Source: Deltaproteobacteria bacterium (GTDB lineage Bacteria; Desulfobacterota; Desulfuromonadia; Desulfuromonadales; JAAYDE01). Taken from it: DNA of 34,036 bases. Location of the stretch: assembly GCA_012729375.1 (NCBI GenBank), contig JAAYDE010000038.1, positions 1-34,036 on the forward strand, read 5' to 3'. The stretch's first letter is position 1. Each line of letters opens with the position of its first letter. This document shows, in pieces, positions 1-7,693 of the stretch. The notes under the pieces are model-generated. The model saw only the letters and a list, made by a program, of their open reading frames with translations. It was not told where the DNA came from and searched no databases. The translations under genes and the position numbers were made by a program.

Positions 1-42
1 CTCCTTTTTAGGGTTTTTAAAATGCTGCTACTGCGTTCCTTC

Positions 43-657
43 TTACTTCAGCACTTTAATCTTGACTTCGTCGAAACCCCGCTTGGCGGCGGTACGGTTT
101 GCTGCTGCGCCAAGGATGGAATCTTTCTTAACGATGCCGGAAACAGCGGCGATAGCGCCGGCCATTGCGGAACCGAGGCCAAGACCAATAGCACTTACGT
201 CTTCAGCACCTTCGGCGCCGGAGTAGTCAATCAGCTGCTCGGGAGCGATACCAAGAGCGTCTACACAAGCGATGGCTTTAAGTCTTTTGCGCTCTTTCTC
301 GGGAACGTATTTCAGAAGATCTTCGGGGGCTTTGGTGGAGTTGATAATGAGGTAGCCGTCCGGCTGAAGGCCCTTACATACGTTGATGCCCTTCATGATG
401 GTTGCTTCGCAAACACCGATGATGTTGGGGCGATGGTTTTCGTATTCGAATTTGTTTTCGATTTCGCTGTCGGAAATACGGGCATATTTCCGAACCTGAA
501 CGTTGATACGGTCGGGAAGGTCGACGTAGTTGTCGAATGCCTGGGTGAATTTACCTTCGTTAAATGCTGCTTCGGTCAGGACCAGACATACGTCACGACC
601 TTCTTTGTCCTGCACAACACCAGTTGCCCAAACAGTGACTTCAGTAGTTTTTGCCAT
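43..657 (-). CDS. 2-oxoacid:acceptor oxidoreductase, divergent gamma-type subunit
   Basis: The 204-residue protein resembles the gamma subunit of pyruvate / 2-oxoacid:ferredoxin oxidoreductases (PorC/KorC/PadE type), which oxidise a 2-oxoacid to an acyl-CoA with thiamine diphosphate and Fe-S clusters on partner subunits. The family pattern is visible: TEAAFNEGKFTQAF, then VRKYARISDSEI, then an acid-CoA style core around LQPDGYLIINS, and a small-residue-rich C-terminus. The usual N-terminal G-R-G-G-Q-G loop is replaced by ATGVVQDKEG, so the subunit is divergent. The start is ATG at 657, preceded by AAGGAGGA at good spacing. It follows the CDC48-type ATPase gene by 180 bases; alpha, beta and delta subunits would have to lie beyond the left edge of the window. 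The substrate cannot be told from this subunit: pyruvate, phenylglyoxylate or another oxoacid are all possible. The family call is fairly sure, the substrate is not. Confidence 0.75.
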   Translation of the reverse strand: MAKTTEVTVWATGVVQDKEGRDVCLVLTEAAFNEGKFTQAFDNYVDLPDRINVQVRKYARISDSEIENKFEYENHRPNIIGVCEATIMKGINVCKGLQPDGYLIINSTKAPEDLLKYVPEKERKRLKAIACVDALGIAPEQLIDYSGAEGAEDVSAIGLGLGSAMAGAIAAVSGIVKKDSILGAAANRTAAKRGFDEVKIKVLK

Positions 658-837
658 TTGAATGTTCCTCCTTCATTAGTTTTTTTATTGCTGGCTTCAC
701 CGATCAGGAAAGAAACGGTCCAAACTTTAGTTCCGTTTCCATTCCATTCACTTTGGCTTACCTGCTTGCATCATACCTCAGAGTAAAGGACCTTCACCTC
801 CTTTCATGCCTGCAAGCCAAAACTTTATTCTAGCACT
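658..837 (-). promoter_or_regulatory. Leader with orphan strong Shine-Dalgarno, possible mRNA stabiliser
   Basis: On the minus strand this spacer starts next to a possible extended -10 element (TGCTAGAAT, plus 827-835) and contains AAAGGAGGTGA (plus 794-804), almost the full anti-16S complement. No convincing gene starts at the right distance. The only frames there are 8-9 codon ones (ATG just upstream of the element, or ATGATG about 17 bases after it). The element is flanked by complementary segments: 752-759 can pair with 814-821, and alternatively 764-770 with 811-817. The real oxidoreductase start has its own AGGAGG near 670. GAAAGGAGG in a long leader matches the STAB-SD motif that stabilises cry3A mRNA in Bacillus thuringiensis. 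That role here is an inference. Confidence 0.4.
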
Positions 838-3009
838 TCAAATTTTATCTGTTTCCTGGCGGACGAGTTTGGTTTTTGCTTCCATTTCCAGAACCGCCTT
901 CTCAAACTCGGCGGCGACCTGATCATGGGAAAGCTGCTCTTTGCCGCCGGACTTGAACAGAGTGCTCATCTTCAGCATACGAACCATACGGCAACAGCTC
1001 TCGATATCGGAACCATTCATCCCTTCGGATATCTTGGCCAACTTGGCGAGAACTTCATCCTTGAGCCCAAGATCACTGGCGCTCAACCGGAAGATTTCGA
1101 GACGATCGGCTTCACCAGGGCTTTCGAAATGAACCACGTAGTCAAACCGTCCAGACCTCAGCAGAGCGGCGTCGACTAGGTCCATGCGGTTGGTGGTGGC
1201 GATGATGATGATGTCCTGGAAAGCCACAGCTTTATCGATCTCCACCAGCAACTGGTTGACAAGACGCTGCTCGGTACCCGAATGCACGGTACTCCCGGAA
1301 CGGGTGGGGGCGATGGTATCAACCTCATCAAGAAGAAGAACGCAGGGGGCGATGTGTTTAGCCTTTTTGAAGACTTCCGCGATCCCCTTTTCGGACTCAC
1401 CGATGTATTTGGAAAGGAGCGATGAACTGTTGACGCTGAGCACGGGAAGCTCGTATTCACCGGCCAAAGCTTTGGCCATCATGGTCTTACCTGTTCCCGG
1501 CGCGCCGGTAAAGAAAAACCCCCGCGGCAGAATCGCCCGGGCATCCTTCTCGTCAGCGCTGGCGCGAAGACAGATCTCCATGACCATACCCAGATTCTTC
1601 TTCACATCATGCAGACCGCCGATGTCGTTGAGCTTGGTGCGGGGGCGCTCGGGAAGGAACTCGCGCAGGGCACTCGGTTCCGTTTCCCGGAAGGCGCTCA
1701 GAAAATCCGCCTGCTCAACGACGATTTGGGAATGATCGGCTTCGGAGGGATTGACACCATCGGCCCGAAGCTTGGAAAGCACCCTTCGCAGGGTGACCAT
1801 CCCCGCTTCTTTACAAAGAGCTGCCAGGTCGGAACCGACGAAACCATGGGTAAGTTCCGCCAGCCTTTCAAGATCGACGTTTTTGGCAAGCGGCATCCTG
1901 CGGGTGTGGATGCGAAGAATTTGATGACGGCCGACACGGCTGGAAGGGTTGATGATGATTTCCCGGTCGAAACGGCCCGGACGGCGCAGAGCCGGGTCAA
2001 GCATGTCAGGTATGTTGGTGGCACCGATGACGATGACCTGGCCGCGGGACTTCAAGCCATCCATCAAAACCAGCAGCTGGGCGACAACCCTCTTCTCGAC
2101 ATTGCCGTGAGTCTCGGTTCTCTTGGGGCAGATGGCGTCGATTTCGTCAATAAAGATGATAGCGGGGGCGTTAGAAGCCGCTTCGGTGAAGATTTGGCGA
2201 AGACGAGCCTCGCTCTCACCGTAAAACTTGTTCATGACCTCCGGGCCGTCGATGTGGATGAACCGCGCCTTGACCTCATTGGCCACGGCACGGGCGATAA
2301 GGGTTTTGCCGACCCCGGATGGCCCGATCATGAGAATGCCCTTCAGGGGCTCGATCCCAAGCTTGGTGAAGATCTCCGGATAACGCATGGGATATTCGAC
2401 GATCTCGCGGATCTTCTTCAGTTCTTCATCGAGACCACCGATATCCTCATAGGATATCCGCGAGTCCTTTTCCGCCATGTCGGACTTCTTGACCCTGACG
2501 AAAGTACTCGGGTTGATGATTACCGGTCCCTGCGGGCTGGTTCCCTCAATGAGAAAGGTTTTGGCTCCGAGGCCAAAAATCTGCACCTCGACCTTGTCAC
2601 CGGTGACAACCGCCCTTTTGGCGAGCATCATGGCCAACTGCTGCGCCTCATCTTCGCCCGGAGGAGTCTGCCCGGGATCGGTAGGAGCAATCAGCATTGT
2701 TTCACACTGTTTAGGCTCGCATTTGCGGATATCGACAAAATCATCGATGCCGGCACCGGAATTTTCGCGGACGAGGCCGTCCATGCGGACGGTGTTGAGG
2801 GGGAGATTGGAGGAAGGATCCATGATATGGATCCGCGCTACGGTCTTGCGCGCACCCAGCACTTCTACTATATCCATCGGCTTGATGCCGAGCTCTTCAA
2901 GTCTTTCCTGGTAAACCCTGATAATACCTTTGCCAACGTCTCCGGCCTGGGCTTCATCAACTACAAACGTCAAACCTTTTCCTTCAATTTTGTTGGGTAT
3001 CCAAGACAT
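838..3009 (-). CDS. CDC48/p97-type double-ring AAA+ ATPase
   Basis: This is a protein-unfolding or remodelling ATPase of the CDC48/VAT family, which forms hexamers with two stacked AAA+ rings. Numbered from an upstream GTG at 3021, the N-terminal substrate domain spans about residues 8-180 (double-psi barrel around GKGIIRVYQERLEELGI). Ring D1 has Walker A GPSGVGKT (233-240) and Walker B IIFIDEID (288-295); ring D2 has Walker A GAPGTGKT (506-513) and Walker B LLLDEVD (562-568). D1 departs from the usual GPPGTGKT, and the D2 arginine-finger segment reads RSGRFD rather than RPGRFD. I prefer ATG at 3009 (723 residues), because GGAAGGGTGG lies about 8 bases before it, whereas the GTG abuts the purine run. 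A good promoter lies at 3070-3098. The next gene encodes the 2-oxoacid oxidoreductase subunit, so a chaperone or activator role for that enzyme is plausible but unproven. Confidence 0.9.
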   Translation of the reverse strand: MSWIPNKIEGKGLTFVVDEAQAGDVGKGIIRVYQERLEELGIKPMDIVEVLGARKTVARIHIMDPSSNLPLNTVRMDGLVRENSGAGIDDFVDIRKCEPKQCETMLIAPTDPGQTPPGEDEAQQLAMMLAKRAVVTGDKVEVQIFGLGAKTFLIEGTSPQGPVIINPSTFVRVKKSDMAEKDSRISYEDIGGLDEELKKIREIVEYPMRYPEIFTKLGIEPLKGILMIGPSGVGKTLIARAVANEVKARFIHIDGPEVMNKFYGESEARLRQIFTEAASNAPAIIFIDEIDAICPKRTETHGNVEKRVVAQLLVLMDGLKSRGQVIVIGATNIPDMLDPALRRPGRFDREIIINPSSRVGRHQILRIHTRRMPLAKNVDLERLAELTHGFVGSDLAALCKEAGMVTLRRVLSKLRADGVNPSEADHSQIVVEQADFLSAFRETEPSALREFLPERPRTKLNDIGGLHDVKKNLGMVMEICLRASADEKDARAILPRGFFFTGAPGTGKTMMAKALAGEYELPVLSVNSSSLLSKYIGESEKGIAEVFKKAKHIAPCVLLLDEVDTIAPTRSGSTVHSGTEQRLVNQLLVEIDKAVAFQDIIIIATTNRMDLVDAALLRSGRFDYVVHFESPGEADRLEIFRLSASDLGLKDEVLAKLAKISEGMNGSDIESCCRMVRMLKMSTLFKSGGKEQLSHDQVAAEFEKAVLEMEAKTKLVRQETDKI

Positions 3010-3069
3010 GAAGCTTTCCACCCTTCCTTTTCGGATTTTGAAGAACCTGCCCGGTGAGCGCTCGACGGA

Positions 3070-3098
3070 AAGCTACTATTTCATACTTTTTTTGTCAA
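3070..3098 (-). promoter_or_regulatory. Sigma-70-like promoter of the CDC48-type gene
   Basis: The minus strand reads TTGACA (plus 3093-3098), a 17-base A-rich spacer and TAGCTT (plus 3070-3075). The -35 is perfect; the -10 keeps the key TA...T bases only. The predicted start point near 3063 leaves a leader of about 54 bases before the ATG at 3009. Confidence 0.65.
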
Positions 3099-3318
3099 GA
3101 GGTTTTTGCGGCCGGCCTGGAATCGCACATTCCCATGGCCAAAAGAAATTCATTCGGTTTATTTGCCACTTAAGCGCTTGAAAAAGCGCTAGGGACCGTT
3201 CCGCCTATCGTCAAAGACCCTGATCTCAGCGCCGCCCCAAAGGGGCTGACCCGATCACGCCAGGGGATACTAGGGAAAACACCAAAGGAAGTCAAACTTT
3301 TTCCCGGCATCTCCCCGT
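3099..3318. other. Intergenic spacer between dxs and the CDC48-type gene, with hairpins
   Basis: I see no gene here. Two structures stand out. AGCGCTT-GAAA-AAGCGCT at 3173-3190 is a perfect 7-bp stem capped, on the plus strand, by a GNRA-type tetraloop. GCCCC-AAA-GGGGC at 3234-3246 lies inside a longer imperfect stem, about 3226-3249, and could help end the dxs transcript. Neither is followed by a proper T-run on the minus strand, so intrinsic termination is not demonstrated. The heptamer CTAGGGA occurs twice. Confidence 0.3.
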
Positions 3319-5193
3319 TTATCCGCGGAGCCAATTTTTAATCGATGCGGCGATGCCTGCGGCGTCCAGCCGGCAACCGGCGCGCAATTCGGCCTGGGTT
3401 CCCTGATCGATGAAAGCGTCGGGCAAACCCAGCCGCAGGACCGGTCGGCTGACGCCCTGATCGGCCAAAAGTTCCAGGACCCCGGAGCCCACGCCGCCAA
3501 GCAGGGTGTTTTCCTCAACCGTGACAATAGGCTTTGCGGCTTTCGCTGCATCCAGAATCAGCGCCTTGTCCAACGGCTTGGGAAAACGGAGATCGACCAC
3601 AGCGACGGAAACCCCCTCTTTCCTCAAAAATTCTGCCGCTTCCAGGGAGGGATTCACCATGGAGCCAATGGCCAGAATGGTCCCGTCGGCACCCTCGACC
3701 AGCTTTTCCCCCCTGCCGATTTCCACCGGATTTATCGGCACTGCCAAGGGAATCCCTGTTCCTTTGCCTCGCGGGTAGCGAAAAGCGAAAGGCCCCCCAT
3801 GGCTCAACGCGGTCACCATGGCCCGCCGCAGTTCCAGCTCATCCCGCGGGGCCATGATCGTCATGTTGGGCATGTGGCGCAGATAGGAGAGATCGAAGGC
3901 GCCATGGTGGGTGGGGCCGTCGGAACCCACCAAACCGCCCCGGTCGAGGGCAAAAATCACCGGCAGATTCTGCAGGCAGACATCGTGCAGAATGCTGTCG
4001 TAGGCGCGCTGCAAAAAGGTCGAATAGATGGCCACCACCGGTCTGCGCCCCTGGCAGGCCAGGCCGGCCGCGAAGGTAACGGCATGCTGCTCGGCGATTC
4101 CCACATCAAAGAACCGGCCGGGAAAACGTTCCCGGAATTCAGCCAGCCCGGTGCCATCGGTCATGGCCGCGGTAATGGCGACGATACGGTCATCCTTTTC
4201 GGCCAGTTCACTCAGAGTGCACCCAAAAACGGCGGTATAGGTTCCGGTTCCCCCCTTGCTTTCATGCACTGCCCCGGTTTCCCGATCAAAGCTTCCGACG
4301 CCATGGAAAAGAGAGGGATTTTTCTCGGCCGGGGGGAAACCTTTGCCTTTTTTCGTGGCAACGTGGACCAGCACGGGGCCGTCGAGCCTGGAAACATTGG
4401 CCAGAGTAGTGACCAACTCTTCCAGGTCATGACCGTCAAGAGGGCCGACGTAATTGAAACCCAGGGCTTCAAAGAGCATTCCGGGAGTCAGGAACCCTTT
4501 CAGAGAATCCTCGGCACGGCGTGCCAGTGCAAGAAGATCTTTGCCGAACATGGGCACTCCCTGAAGAATCCCTTCGGCCTCCTTTTTCAGCCGAACAAAA
4601 AAATCCGACGTCAGCTTGCGGCTGAGAAAAGAGGAAAGAGCCCCCACGTTGGTGGAAATCGACATCTCATTGTCATTGAGAACAACAATGAGATTCTTAC
4701 GCAGATGGCCGGCCTGATTGAGTCCTTCCAGGGCCAGACCGGCGGTCAGCGAACCGTCACCGATCACGGCAATGATCTTCTCTTGGCCGCCCCGTTTATC
4801 CCGCGCCACCGCCATCCCCAGAGCGGCGGATATGGATGTTCCGGAATGACCGACATCGAAACAATCATAGGGGCTCTCGCTCCGTTTCGGAAACCCGCTT
4901 ATCCCCCCCTGCTGCCGCAAGCTCGCGAAGCGGCAGCTTCTGCCGGTGATGATCTTGTGGGCATAGGTCTGGTGCCCGACATCCCAAACAATCTTGTCTT
5001 TTGGAGTGTCAAAAACCCGGTGCAAAGCAAGCGTCAGTTCCACCACGCCCAGGGAACTGGCCAGGTGTCCGCCCGTCCGCGCGACCGTATCGACGATCAA
5101 GGTACGTATTTCTTCGGCAAGCAGGGACAAGTCGGTGATAGCGAGTCCCCTGATGTCCTGGGGATTCTCGATCTGGTCAAGGATTGGATTCAT
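3319..5193 (-). CDS. dxs: 1-deoxy-D-xylulose-5-phosphate synthase
   Basis: Dxs condenses pyruvate with glyceraldehyde-3-phosphate, using thiamine diphosphate, in the first step of the MEP isoprenoid pathway in the cytoplasm. The protein (624 residues, normal for the family) shows the N-terminal [13 protein letters not shown] segment, the thiamine diphosphate/Mg motif GDGSLTAG (near residue 147), NDNEMSIS, the transketolase middle domain with [18 protein letters not shown], and a complete C-terminal transketolase domain. Two in-frame ATGs occur. I choose 5193, because the GAGG formed by the stop codon of ispA lies 8 bases before it, while the ATG at 5199 abuts that sequence. Overlap of the ispA stop with this ribosome binding site implies translational coupling. 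It is the last gene of xseA-xseB-ispA-dxs. Confidence 0.97.
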   Translation of the reverse strand: MNPILDQIENPQDIRGLAITDLSLLAEEIRTLIVDTVARTGGHLASSLGVVELTLALHRVFDTPKDKIVWDVGHQTYAHKIITGRSCRFASLRQQGGISGFPKRSESPYDCFDVGHSGTSISAALGMAVARDKRGGQEKIIAVIGDGSLTAGLALEGLNQAGHLRKNLIVVLNDNEMSISTNVGALSSFLSRKLTSDFFVRLKKEAEGILQGVPMFGKDLLALARRAEDSLKGFLTPGMLFEALGFNYVGPLDGHDLEELVTTLANVSRLDGPVLVHVATKKGKGFPPAEKNPSLFHGVGSFDRETGAVHESKGGTGTYTAVFGCTLSELAEKDDRIVAITAAMTDGTGLAEFRERFPGRFFDVGIAEQHAVTFAAGLACQGRRPVVAIYSTFLQRAYDSILHDVCLQNLPVIFALDRGGLVGSDGPTHHGAFDLSYLRHMPNMTIMAPRDELELRRAMVTALSHGGPFAFRYPRGKGTGIPLAVPINPVEIGRGEKLVEGADGTILAIGSMVNPSLEAAEFLRKEGVSVAVVDLRFPKPLDKALILDAAKAAKPIVTVEENTLLGGVGSGVLELLADQGVSRPVLRLGLPDAFIDQGTQAELRAGCRLDAAGIAASIKNWLRG

Positions 5194-5202
5194 GTACATA
5201 CC

Positions 5203-6093
5203 TCAGGACGTCCGGTCGACAATATAGCGCGCGATCTGCCGCAGGGGGTCCGCGCCGGCAGGCAGAGGCGCCAATGCGGCCAGCGCCATATCACGGAGTT
5301 CAGTCGCCCGCCTCCGTGCTTCCGGAAGGCCGAACAGGGCGGGATAGGTGGCTTTGCCCCTGGCCTCATCCACGCCCACCTTTTTACCGAGAAGCTTTTC
5401 ATCGCCCACCACATCCAAGATATCATCGGCGATTTGAAAAGCCAGGCCAACAGCTTCGCCATAGCGGGTCAGATGACCGAACACCGTCTCATCGGCGCCG
5501 CCGGCCAAAGCACCCGCCTGCACAGAGGCCAGGATCAGCGCCCCGGTCTTGTGAGTGTGGATGTAATGCAGGGTTGGAGCATCGACATCCTGGCCCTCCG
5601 ATTCGATATCGACCGCCTGGCCCCCTACCATACCGAAAGAACCGGCATGGCGGGCGACGATGTGAATAATCCGTCGCAACGCTCCGTGGGGTAGATGGCA
5701 GGCTGTCTCGGGGCTGGCCAGCAGGACAAAGGCCTCGGTAAGCAAAGCGTCCCCGGCCAGGATCGCCAGGGCCTCGCCATACTCCTTATGGCAAGTAGGT
5801 CGTCCGCGGCGGAAATCGTCGTTATCCATGGCCGGCAGATCGTCATGAATCAAGGAATAGGTGTGAATCATCTCCATGGCGCAGGCCGCCGGGACCACCG
5901 CCTCGGCATCTCCTCCGGCCGCTTCGCAGGCGGCCATCATCAGCACCGGCCGGATCCGCTTGCCCCCGGCCATGACCGAATAGCGCATGGCCTGATGAAG
6001 GTTTGGGGGCATGATCTCCCCATCCGGCAGGAATTTATCGAGGGCCAGGTTGATCCGTTCCGCCTTTTCTTTAAGGTATGCTTGCAAATCCAT
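5203..6093 (-). CDS. ispA: Polyprenyl synthase, farnesyl/geranylgeranyl diphosphate synthase type
   Basis: The enzyme condenses isopentenyl diphosphate with allylic diphosphates to give C15 (or C20) precursors of quinones and undecaprenyl carriers. The 296-residue product carries the first aspartate-rich motif as DDLPAMD (residues 84-90) and the second as DDILD (223-227), with the substrate-binding GGKRIRP near 43-49. These are the hallmarks of the short-chain trans-prenyltransferase family. The frame is open further upstream, but homologous sequence begins at MDLQAYLKEKAERIN, so I take ATG at 6093. That start lies 7 bases after the xseB stop. The order xseB-ispA-dxs is common in proteobacteria. 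Exact chain length cannot be fixed from sequence by eye; farnesyl diphosphate is the default reading. Confidence 0.95.
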   Translation of the reverse strand: MDLQAYLKEKAERINLALDKFLPDGEIMPPNLHQAMRYSVMAGGKRIRPVLMMAACEAAGGDAEAVVPAACAMEMIHTYSLIHDDLPAMDNDDFRRGRPTCHKEYGEALAILAGDALLTEAFVLLASPETACHLPHGALRRIIHIVARHAGSFGMVGGQAVDIESEGQDVDAPTLHYIHTHKTGALILASVQAGALAGGADETVFGHLTRYGEAVGLAFQIADDILDVVGDEKLLGKKVGVDEARGKATYPALFGLPEARRRATELRDMALAALAPLPAGADPLRQIARYIVDRTS

Positions 6094-6100
6094 GATGTTC

Positions 6101-6337
6101 TCAACCTTCCTGTTGATCGACGTCAAAAGGGCGGGTTTTAAACTGGCCGCCGCGCTCTTTGAGCAGAACCTCGACCTTGTTTTCGGCATCCTCCAGGGTT
6201 TTGCGGCACAGGACGAGGCGTTCGACACCCTGCTCAAACCAACGCAGCGCCTCTTCCAGGCTCAAATCCTCTTTTTCCAGGTTTTCCACTGCTTTTTCCA
6301 GGCCCGACAAGGCCTTTTCAAATGATTCCCTGGCCAT
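6101..6337 (-). CDS. xseB: Exodeoxyribonuclease VII small subunit
   Basis: XseB is the small, helical subunit that binds XseA in multiple copies to form exonuclease VII, which degrades single-stranded DNA. The protein is about 79 residues and matches the family in length and pattern: SFEKALSGLEKAVENLEKEDLSLEEALRWFEQGVE near the start, then a second helix ending in AENKVEVLLKERG. Two ATGs are available, at 6346 and 6337. I prefer 6337, because the G-rich GGGGGATGG lies at a usable distance upstream, while the first ATG abuts it. It lies 67 bases after the xseA stop and 7 bases before ispA. Confidence 0.93.
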   Translation of the reverse strand: MARESFEKALSGLEKAVENLEKEDLSLEEALRWFEQGVERLVLCRKTLEDAENKVEVLLKERGGQFKTRPFDVDQQEG

Positions 6338-6404
6338 TTTTTCCATCCCCCAATCTATCCTCCCATCCCCGGTTCGTCAAGAAAGGGGACGGCAAAACGC
6401 TCTT

Positions 6405-7607
6405 TTATGGATTGACAATTTCTTCGGTGATCACTCGCGCCGTTCCTTCTTGAAAGCGGATACGCAGCCTTTCACCGACAGTCAGTTGCCCGGCGCGCCG
6501 CACCAGAACCCCGTCCTTTTCCCTGGCCACGACGGCAAAACCGCGGGCCAGGATGTCCAAAGGGGAAAGGGCTTCCAGCCGCCCCGCGAAAGCCGCCAAC
6601 CGAGCCGCCCGAACCTCCAGCCCGCGCCTCATCGCCGCCTGCAGACGGAAGGCCGCCTCCCGGCAGCGGCGACGTTGCAGTTCCAGTTTCTGGACCGGAG
6701 AACAGAGGCGTTTTTCCAGGTTTTGCAGACGCTCTCCAAGGAGACGGAAGCGAACCGCCACCCGGGACAGCAGGCGAGCCTCCAAGTGGTCCAGATGGGA
6801 TTCCAGCTCAAGGCGGCTTTTCACCACCAGTTCCGCGGCAGCGCTCGGTGTCGGCGCCCGCAAATCGGCGGCCAGATCGGCAATGGTCACGTCGGTTTCA
6901 TGGCCGACGGCGGAAATGACCGGAATCCGCGAGGAAAAAATGGCCCGCGCGACAAGCTCCTCGTTGAAGGCCCAAAGGTCCTCCAGGGAGCCACCGCCCC
7001 GCCCGACGATGAGGACGTCGGCCATGCCGTGACGGTTGAAATCGGTGACGGCCGCGGCAATCTCGGCGGCGGCGCCTTCCCCCTGCACCTTCACCGGGGC
7101 CAGCAGAATACGGATTCCCGCGCCGCGCCGGGAGAGGACTTTGAGGATGTCGCGGATCGCCGCCCCGGTGCCGGAGGTGACCACTCCCACGACCCGGGGC
7201 AGGCCGGGAAGGGGTCTTTTCCGTTCCTCGGCAAAAAGCCCTTCAGCGGCCAGCCTTTCTTTGAGCTGGCGAAAAGCCAGGTGGAGATTGCCGAGGCCGC
7301 AGACTTCCATGGCCTCCACCAGAACCTGTAGTTCACCGCGTTGGGGGTAGAGGGAGACCCGCCCCCGACAGAGAACCTTCATCCCGTCTTCGGGCACAAA
7401 AGGGAGAAGACGGTTGTAGGGACGGAACATGACCCCCCGCACCGCCGCTTTCTCATCCTTCAGCACGAAATAATAATGTCCCGAGGAAGGCGCCGAAAAA
7501 TTGGAAACCTCTCCCTCCACCCAAACTTCCCAAAAATTCTCCTCCACCACTTCCTTGAGAAGTTCATTCAACCGGGAAACGGTCAGTATGTTGGTTGTAT
7601 CGGCCAT
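6405..7607 (-). CDS. xseA: Exodeoxyribonuclease VII large subunit
   Basis: XseA is the catalytic subunit of exonuclease VII. The 400-residue product starts with an OB-fold domain (WVEGEVSNF, then SGHYYFVLKD and VRGVMFRP) typical of the family. It continues with the conserved catalytic core, including PRVVGVVTSGTGAAIRDIL, the glycine-rich VGRGGGSLEDLWAFNEE and AVGHETDVTIADLAADLRAPTPSAAAE, and then a long coiled-coil region (about residues 260-340) that binds XseB. The start ATG at 7607 is preceded by GGAAAG. It is the first gene of the xseA-xseB-ispA-dxs group and is transcribed divergently from the ParA-like gene. Its own promoter must lie in the 86-base spacer, but I cannot pick a clear one on this strand. 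Confidence 0.97.
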   Translation of the reverse strand: MADTTNILTVSRLNELLKEVVEENFWEVWVEGEVSNFSAPSSGHYYFVLKDEKAAVRGVMFRPYNRLLPFVPEDGMKVLCRGRVSLYPQRGELQVLVEAMEVCGLGNLHLAFRQLKERLAAEGLFAEERKRPLPGLPRVVGVVTSGTGAAIRDILKVLSRRGAGIRILLAPVKVQGEGAAAEIAAAVTDFNRHGMADVLIVGRGGGSLEDLWAFNEELVARAIFSSRIPVISAVGHETDVTIADLAADLRAPTPSAAAELVVKSRLELESHLDHLEARLLSRVAVRFRLLGERLQNLEKRLCSPVQKLELQRRRCREAAFRLQAAMRRGLEVRAARLAAFAGRLEALSPLDILARGFAVVAREKDGVLVRRAGQLTVGERLRIRFQEGTARVITEEIVNP

Positions 7608-7634
7608 GAAAGCTTTCCAAAAACAGGTTGCTCA

Positions 7635-7662
7635 TTGACAGGAACAACCAAAGACGGATAAT
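7635..7662 (+). promoter_or_regulatory. Sigma-70 promoter of the ParA-like gene
   Basis: TTGACA (7635-7640), a 16-base spacer and GATAAT (7657-7662) form a near-consensus promoter. The expected transcription start near 7669 gives a leader of about 25 bases before the ATG at 7694, which has GGGGAAGGAA just upstream. Confidence 0.65.
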
Positions 7663-7693
7663 TATATTCGTTTACCCGTCCCAGGGGAAGGAA

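Noticed and set aside
22..786. A 254-codon plus-strand frame at the left edge
   Set aside because: It is the antisense shadow of the oxidoreductase subunit and its leader; no ribosome binding site or family similarity is seen.
3191..3290. Possible thiamine (TPP) riboswitch
   Set aside because: The minus strand has CTGAGATCAGGGTC, which recalls the TPP CTGAGA element, but the second conserved half (GAACCTGAT and the GCGTAGGGA end) is not found in the right order. The element would also lie far from a thiamine gene.
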